Shown here piece after piece: positions 11,701 to 20,084 of a stretch of 64,000 nucleotides of DNA (position 1 is its first letter; every line of letters starts with the position of its first letter). This DNA comes from Closterium sp. Naga37s-1 (lineage: Eukaryota > Streptophyta > Zygnematophyceae > Desmidiales > Closteriaceae), in contig CANJKZ010000929.1 in the NCBI GenBank assembly GCA_947471745.1, positions 930,001 through 994,000 on the forward strand, in the 5' to 3' direction. The notes below the pieces were generated by a model that did no database searches, was not told the DNA's origin, and worked only from the letters and a program-made list of their open reading frames with translations. The position numbers and the translations under genes are program-made.

Positions 11701-14700
11701 TCCCTGGCACGAGGGCGCGAGGCTCTTGAAATTCTCGACCATGCATTTGAGCACCACGGCGTGCCCCTCCTTGCCCGCATCCTTGCCCTCACAGTACTGC
11801 TTCAGGTCGCCCTGGCACTCCTCCCTGAGCCGCACGTCCAGGCGGTAGTTGGCGGCCTTGCGGGCCACCTGCAGGTTAACCTCGCCCTGGCAGGCCGCGC
11901 CCATGCCCACGTCGCTCACGTGCTGCTGCAGACACTTAAACGCGCGCCCTCCCCTGGGCGGCACGTCACGACAGAAGCTCTGCAGCTCTGGTGTGGAGAA
12001 AAGGGAGGGGGAGGGGAGGAGCAGAGGGGTAGTGGGGGAGGGGAGGAGAAGGAGTGGGGGAGGAGCGGAGGAAGAGTGGGCGGAGTATAGATGAGGTTTT
12101 TGCAGAAGCCATGCAGCAGGAGGAGTGGCATGAGAGAGAAGCGAGGAGGAAGGGGGGGGGGGGGGGGGTAGGAGAGGAAGGGTGGTGGGGGATTGCAACA
12201 CACGAGCGGCTATCGCATGCTGATGCTGCTGCCTACACTTCGAAGTTCGAGTCTCTGAGATTTATAAAATAAGAAAAATATGATGAGTAAGGTGGGAGCA
12301 GCAAGGGGCGGAAAAGGGGTTTGGGGAGCGAAAGGGGAGGGGGCTGAATCAGGGGGTTGACGATAAGATTGAAAACCGAAATGCGAGTAAAGTAAGCACA
12401 CCATCACCACATCATCAAGGCACCACAGGAAACCAAGGAATGCCCACCATTGACCGAGGGAGGATGTAAGTCCAAGCCCCTACCTTTCCCACATGCGAGT
12501 TCCTACCTTGCCCACAAGCGTTTATGAGGCTGGGGGTGATGCGAATATCCGAGGCCTCCATCATGCTGAACCGCATCTCCTCCTTCTTGCACGCCTCAAG
12601 CCCAAAACCCTTACCTTTCTTGAGGTGCCTCAAAAGCACCCTCCACACTGCAACGCCCACACTCAAAGCCGCAAGCCCGCATACCTCACCCATGCGAGAT
12701 CATACCTTGCCCACAGGCATTCATAAGGCTAGGGGTGATGCGAATATCCGAGGCCTCCATCACGCTGAACCGCATCTCCTCCTTCTTGCACGCCGCACTC
12801 AGCTGGTCCCTCTTGCCCCTCAGGCAAGCCAAACTCCTCCCATGGTCCCTCCCCACATCCGGGCACAGCGTCTGCAGGTCGCCCTTGCAGGCCGCCTGCA
12901 GGGGCACGTCGAGAGAGAGCGGGTCCTTTGCTTCGAGGATGCTGAACGACGTGATCTCCTGCTTGCAGGCTTCGGATTCGATCTGATCCTGATTCTCCTG
13001 CAGGCACTTGACCACGGTGCCCGCACACGTGACGGAGCCGTTGGTGCTGGCGGCGTCACACGCGTGCGAGCAGTGCTTCTGGATCTCAGGCAGGCAGGCG
13101 CGGTGCAGACGGTAGTTGAGGCGGTAGTCTGAGGGGGGTGGGGGAGGGGGGGATGGGGGAGAGGGGGATGGGGGAGAGTGGAGAGGAATGAGAGAGAAGG
13201 GGTGGGGGCAAGAGAGAGCCGTGGGTGATGGCGGCATCACAGGCGTGGCTGCAGTGCGTCTAGATTTCAGGCAGGCATGCATGGATTTCGTGCAGGCATG
13301 CATGGATTTCAGGCACGCATGCATGGATTTCAGGCACGCATGCATGGATTTCAGGCAGGCATGCAGAGTGCAGGCGGTAGTTGAGACGGTACTTTGAACG
13401 GGGCGGTGGGAAGGGGGGGTGATGGGTGTGAGGCAGAGGAGGGGAGAAAGAGGGGAAGATGGTGCCCATTTCGGGAACAATGGTGGTTCAACCGGTTGTT
13501 TCAAAAGGAACGGTAGGTGGTGAGGGAGGACAGGGCGACGGAAGCCAATGGGAAAGAAGAGGCAAGCTGAGTGAGAGGGAAATAGGGCAGTGGGAACGAA
13601 TCTAATCGGACAGTGAATGGTGAATGTGATATGAGAGAAAGAGGGGATGGGGGAGGGGGGGAAGAAGAGGCCGCAAGAAGGAGGGGAAGAGGGGAGGACC
13701 GAGGAGGGAAAGACATGGGAAGCGGACGGCGGATAATGCAAACGCTTCTTGCAGACAGACCAAGCTCGGTGAGAAACAAAATCCAACAAGAGGGAACAAA
13801 CGAGCAGCGAGGCGGAAGGAAGAAAGGTAGCGGCGCACCTCCGGCTGAGCGGGCCATGTCGCGCTTGACCTCCTTGCGGCACTCCTCTCCCATGTCCGCA
13901 CTGTCTATGCTCTCCTGCAGACACTTCACCCTCGCTGCATGGCCTGCCGGGGAGGGGCAGGGAGAGACATAGACAAACATGGGAGGGTAAGGGAAGAGAG
14001 GGGATGAGAGGGAGGGCAGGGGAGGAGAGAGGAGGAGAGGGGAGGACAGACAGCGGAGGAAAACGGGGTGAATGGTGCGCGAAGGAAGGAATGTGGGAGG
14101 CAGATTATATTAGCGATCTTCCGACGTTGGCCAATTATAGCCAATCCTCTTGTGAAGAGGATAGCGTCAAGGTATTATCAGGTCTTGACAAGCGCACATG
14201 CTAGTCAGCACCTTCACCATTCCGGGACCAGCATACAATGACACCATGGCACACCATGCAGAACGGTTTATGCCTGACTGACACTCCACCACTCCACCAT
14301 GCCACCATGGCACCATGGCACCACCCCACCCCCCGCCCCCAGCATACCCCCAGCATACCCCCAGCATACCCCCAGCATACCCCCAGCCCCAGCATACCCC
14401 CAGCATACCCCCAGCATACCAGCACCCCCCTTCCTCCCCCCATCCCTTTCTCCCCCCCCTACACCATACCATGCGGGATGTCTTTGCAGAACTTCTGCAG
14501 CTCCGAGGCGCAGGCGCGCTTCATGGGGAACTTGAAGTCGATGTCCTCCGCCATGCGCACCAGCTGTGGGGTGGAATGGGGTGAGGTGGGGTGGAGTAGT
14601 GTGGGGTGGGGTGGGGTGGGGTGCAATCGGGTGGAATTGGTTAGAATGAGCACTCATATGTGCATAGGGTGCTGCGTCAGGCAGCAACTGGAATCGATTC

Positions 14701-17700
14701 ATGGGGAACTTAAAGTCCATGTCCTCCGCCATGCGCACCAGCTGCCACCCATGGGTGCAATCAATGCGCGGTGGAGTGGGTTGGGGTTGTGCCACACGAG
14801 GGACAAAGCGCAGGTAGAAACGAGGAGGCTGTTGGATTACGGAGCAACTGGGAAGACACGTGGGGAACTTGACTGCCACCATCAAGCGACATGGTCATGG
14901 TCATGGTTATGGTCATGGTCATGGTCATGAACACCAGGGGTGAATTGCCCCTGGTGACCCACCCATACCTGCAGGTGCCATACCTGCAGGTGCCATACCT
15001 GCAGGTGCCATACCTGCAGGTGCCATACCTGCTGGTGCCATACCTGCTGGTGCCATACCTGCTGGTGCCATACCTGCAGGTGCCATACCTGCTGGTACCA
15101 TACCTGCTGGTGCCATACCTGCTAGTGCCATACCTGCTGGTGCCATACCTGTTGGTGCCATACCTGCTGGTGCCATACCTGCTGGTGCTTATGGAAGCGC
15201 CTAGTGACCCGCTCGCGCTCACCTGTTCAAAGAGCGCGGTGCGGCACGACTCCTTGAGCTTGCCCATGTTGTCCTGCAGACACAGAAACACCTGCGCCAT
15301 GCCGTCCGGCACATCCCGGCAGATGGTCGTGCGGTCCTCTGCAGAGCAGGGAGAGCGGGAACGAGGGGGGAGGGGGAGGACGGTAAGAAAGGCAGCGTTA
15401 CGGTGGGGGGGAGGAGGAGGGGAGGATTTGTGGAAAGGAAGGAAAAAAATCAGCCCGTGCTGCAGACACAGAAACACCTGCGGCAAGCTCGCACACCCCG
15501 GCACATGGTCGTGCGGTCCTCTACAGCTTAGTGGGAATATACGCTCAAACCCTAAAGCGTATAGCGTATATACGCTAGCGTGTGTACGCAAAACGCGATA
15601 CGCTAGCTAATACGCTATACGCTATCAGAAAGTTTTTTGGGCTGCCCGAGTAAAAAAATCGCTTGTATACAGAAAGATGCGGAATGTTCTGCTGAGCATT
15701 TCGCCAAAGTCGAAATGCATTTCGATGGTTTAGGGAAGCGCGAATGTGCCTTCGAAGATTGCAGGCAGTTCAAATTTGAAAATTAGATTAGTACCGCATT
15801 GAAACCCATCTTATCTACGAACTCCAACCTGTCAAAAATGTCCCCCACCAAACCCCACTCACGTTACTTAACAGCCAGCAAAATTCCAGTCGTCATTTCT
15901 AGTTGACGTTCCCGCTTCCTAACAGCAGAGCTTCTTCCGATTCCTACCTACTTCTCCTTCTAGTGTCTACTCCACATCCCACCCCAATCGCCATTCAGAC
16001 TCAGGGAAATGCTACGAAAGTCTTAGTGAGAATAGGGAACACCTTCCCAATGTTGAGCACGACGTTTTTTCACACTGCCCGAGATAATTTTTCACCTGCC
16101 CGAAAAAGCGTATTACCAAATCGACCCTTAAGCGTTTAGTGAATATACGTTAGCGTATATACGATACGCGTATATTCCCACTAAGCTCTGCAGGGGAGGG
16201 GAGGTGAGCGTAAGGAAAATGGAACAGGTTGGTTTACTTGAGCAACTGCCACACCAGAGCAGAGCACTCAGCATAGCAGGCACCTGCCAGGGCAGGAGGC
16301 CTTGCATTGCTGCAACCACCGTGGCAGGTCGTCTGCCAGCAGGTGGTCAGAGCGGATGCTCTCAGCAGCGAGCTCGGTGAGGCGGTGCACAGCACAGCGG
16401 CCTTGCACTTGATCAAAGTAGTGTGTTGAGACGTCTCAGTGCACTTGGGGTTCTTGAGCTCGTCCACTCACCACCATTCACCACACCAGCCAGCACTCTC
16501 ACTCACTATGTCAGGTCAGGGTCAGACCTACATCGCAGCACCGGACAAGGATCCTCCCTCCTGTCCCACACCTCACAACAACAAAACGCGCTCCCTCACC
16601 TGTACGTCAAAGAAGGACTTTGAGCTCGTCCCTGCAGTCAGTCAGTCCCCCACCACACCACCACTCACCTACTGTAGCAGGCCTAGCAGGCCTAGCAGCA
16701 CTAGCAGCACTCACCGTGACAGGCGTCAGCCAGGGGCCGATCAAAGCGGATGCTCTCAGCAGCGCGGGCGGTGAGGCGGTGCACGGCGGCCTTGCACTTG
16801 GGGTCCTTGAGCTCCTCCCGGTAGTCCTGCAGACACTCGATCACCTTGGCATCGAAATTCGCCACGTCCGATATGTCCTCCGCGTCTGGGTAGCAGATCT
16901 GTGAGGAGAGGAAGGGCAGCAGGGGTGGACGGGCGAGGGTCGAGGGGCGAGGGGGCGACGGGGGGAGGGGGCGATGGGGAGCGGGGGCGATGGGGGGAGG
17001 GGGCGACGGGGGGAGGGGGAGAGGGGGCGATGGAGGGAGGGGCGATGGAGGGAGGGGGCGATGGGGGGAGGGGGTGAGGGAGCGATGGGGGGAGGGGGTG
17101 AGGGGGCGATAGGGCGATGGGGGGAGGGGGCGAGGGTTGAGTTAAGGGGCGACGGGCGAGGACCGAAGGGGAGATGGGGCGGGGGACAAGGGAGTGAGGG
17201 GCAGGGGAGAGGAGGGAAGGGGAAAGGACGATGGACGAGGGGAAAGGTGCGACGGGAGAGAGGCGAGTGGGGAGAAAGGAGAGAGAGTGAGTCCTCCAAA
17301 TCGCTCCCTGTCCGTAAGCAGCGGCAAGCAGTCTCGGGTGCTTTCCCTTCCACTCTCCTCACCTCCGCAATGTCCCCCTTACCTCCGCAATGTCCCCCTC
17401 ACCTCCGCAATATCCCCCTCACTCACCTCTGCAATGTCCCCCTTGCAGTATTTGCGCAGATTTGCGTCGAGGCGGAAGTCAGTGGCGCGCCGCGCCATCA
17501 TCTGCTCAAACTCCGTCTTGCTGCCAGCCAGCAAACGGGGGAGCAAAAAGGGGGAGGGCGAGAGGGGAGAAGGAGAGGGACGGTTGGCAAGAGGGGCGGT
17601 TAGAGAGAGGGAGGTTTAAACCCGGAAATAGCACAGAAAGAAATCAGTGGCCCGCCTCGCCAACCGTTTCTCAATCACCGACTTGTTGCGACCAACCATG

Positions 17701-20015
17701 GGCGTGGAAGAAGAGATGGGAGGACGGTGGGGGTAGCATGGAGATCGCAGAAGGAAACACAAGGTTCGTGGAGAAATGCAGGAAAGGGGAAAGGGGAGGA
17801 GGGGGGGGGACAGGTGGGGGGTGGGGGGGATGTGGGAGGGGTAAAGAGAGGTCATGCAGCAGCAAGGTCACGTTTTGGCACATCGTCAAAGCAATGGCAG
17901 GCAGGCACTGACCAGGAGGGCGAGAAGTCGGGGTCGAGGCGGTGGTCCTCCAGGCAGTCTTTGACGCGCGCATCGCCGTACTTGACGTCGGCACAGAAGC
18001 GGCGCTGGTCGTTGAGGCACGCCTGGAAGAGGCGCACGTTGAGGCGGATGTCCCCCGCGTTCTCCACCTCCTGCCGAAACAGCTCCGCCTGACAGTCCCA
18101 CGCCAGCTGCGCTCGGTGCTCTCTCTGCGGTGAGAGTGGGGGGAGCGGGAGGGGGTAGAGGGGAGAGGCGAGGGCGGGGAGGAGGGGAGGAGGGCGGGAG
18201 GAGGGCGGGAGGAGGGCGGGAGGAGGGCGGGAGGAGGCAGGGAGGGCGGTAGGAGGGTGGGAAGAGGGTTGGAGGGGGGCGGGAGGAGTGGGGGGTGGGA
18301 GGAGTGAGGGGTGGGAGGAGGGCAGGAAGAGGTGATTTTTTAGACGATTAAGAAATTGACCCGCCTAGCAGAGCAGGGCGAGGGCGCATTCAGTGTGGGA
18401 AGAGGGCGGGAGGAGGGTGCGGGGGGAGGGCGGGATGAGGTGACTTTTGACTAAGAAATTTATCTGCCTGGCAGATCAGGGCAGCTTGATGAGTTGCTTG
18501 GAAAGTGCAGAGAGGGCCGGAGGGTCGGGAAGGGTTGGGGGGGGCGGGGGGAGAGAAGGTGGCAAGAGCGGGGGAAAGAAGAGGAGCGAGAGAAGGAACG
18601 TGCATTGCTGACTTTGATAGCACGCTACTGAGGTGGCGAAAATACTCTCATCACATGCGCCAGCCACTCAGCACGCACCATCCTCCCTCCCACCAGGCAC
18701 TCTCCAAAGCGCCACCAACCCACCAAGCACCACCAACCCACCAAGCACCACCAACCCACCAAACCAAGCGCCACCAACCCACCAAGCACCACCAACCCAC
18801 CAAGCACCACCAACCCACCAAACCAAGCACCAGCAACCCACCAAGCGCCACCAACCCACCAAACCAGGCACCAGCAACCCACCAAGCGGCACCAACCCAC
18901 CAAGCACCAGCAACCCACCAAGCACCACCAACCCACCAAGCACCAGCAACCCACCAAGCGCCACCAACCCACCAAGCACCAGCAACCCACCAAGCACCAC
19001 CAATCCACCAAGCACCAGCAACCCACCAAGCGCCACCAACCCACCAAGCACCAGCAACCCACCAAGCACCACCAATCCACCAAACCAAGCACCACCAACC
19101 CATCAAGCCCTCCCATAAGCACAAGGCACCCACCAGGCACTCCTGAACGCGCCCTTCCCCCGGCTCGACGCCCTTGCAGAGGCGGTCAGCCTCGGCGGAG
19201 CAGAGCTGGTTGAGCTGCGGGTCCATCTTGAAATCCTCCGCCGCCTCCAGCTGCGCCCGCAGCACCTCCGCCCGGCACTCGTCCGCCAGCTTCTCCACCT
19301 GGTTCACCTCCCTGGGAGGGGGGAGCGTGGAGGGGGGAATGGGGGGAGGAAGAGGATGGGTTAAGTGGGTGGGTTGGTGGGAGAGAAAGGTTGAAGACGT
19401 TGGGTTGGGAACATCGCAGCACCTCCGCCCGGTAATCGTCTGCCAGCTTCTCCATCTGGTTCACCTCCCTGGGGGAGGGGAGTGGGGGCAGTGTGGGGGG
19501 AATGGGAGGGGAAGGTGGAAGGAGGGAGGGAGGCGAGGGGAGTGTGGGGGGAGGGAGGCGAGGGGAGGGTTTAGAGCATTACAGCACCTCTGCCCGACTC
19601 GTGTCGGTCACAACACAACGCTGCCGGGCCCTTGGTAGAGAGCAAGTCATGGCATCATCACAGAACTTGTCACAAAACCGCCCGAGTGGGTACTGCCCGC
19701 TCTGCGACGACTCAAAGCAAACTGGGACATGGGTATCCAATGAATGGAGAGGAGCGGAGAGGAGAGGAGAGGAGAGGAGAGGAGAGGAGAGGCGCACCTG
19801 AGGCAGGCAACGACGTTGCCGGGCTCGGGGTAGAGGAAGTCGTCGTCACAGAACTTGGTGATGTCCGCCTTGCATGCCGTTGCTGCTCCCATGCCATGCC
19901 ATGTGCGTGCAGTGCAGAGAGAATCGCACATGCACACACACACGCACGCACACACGCACGCACACACGCACGCACACAGCGCGGGCAACCACCAGGGAAG
20001 GCAGAAAGACAGACA

Positions 20016-20084
<69 letters not shown>

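Noticed and set aside
18625..19140. ORFs of GGLVVLGG/WWCLVGCW repeats
   Set aside because: Translation of the 18-bp satellite inside intron 5.
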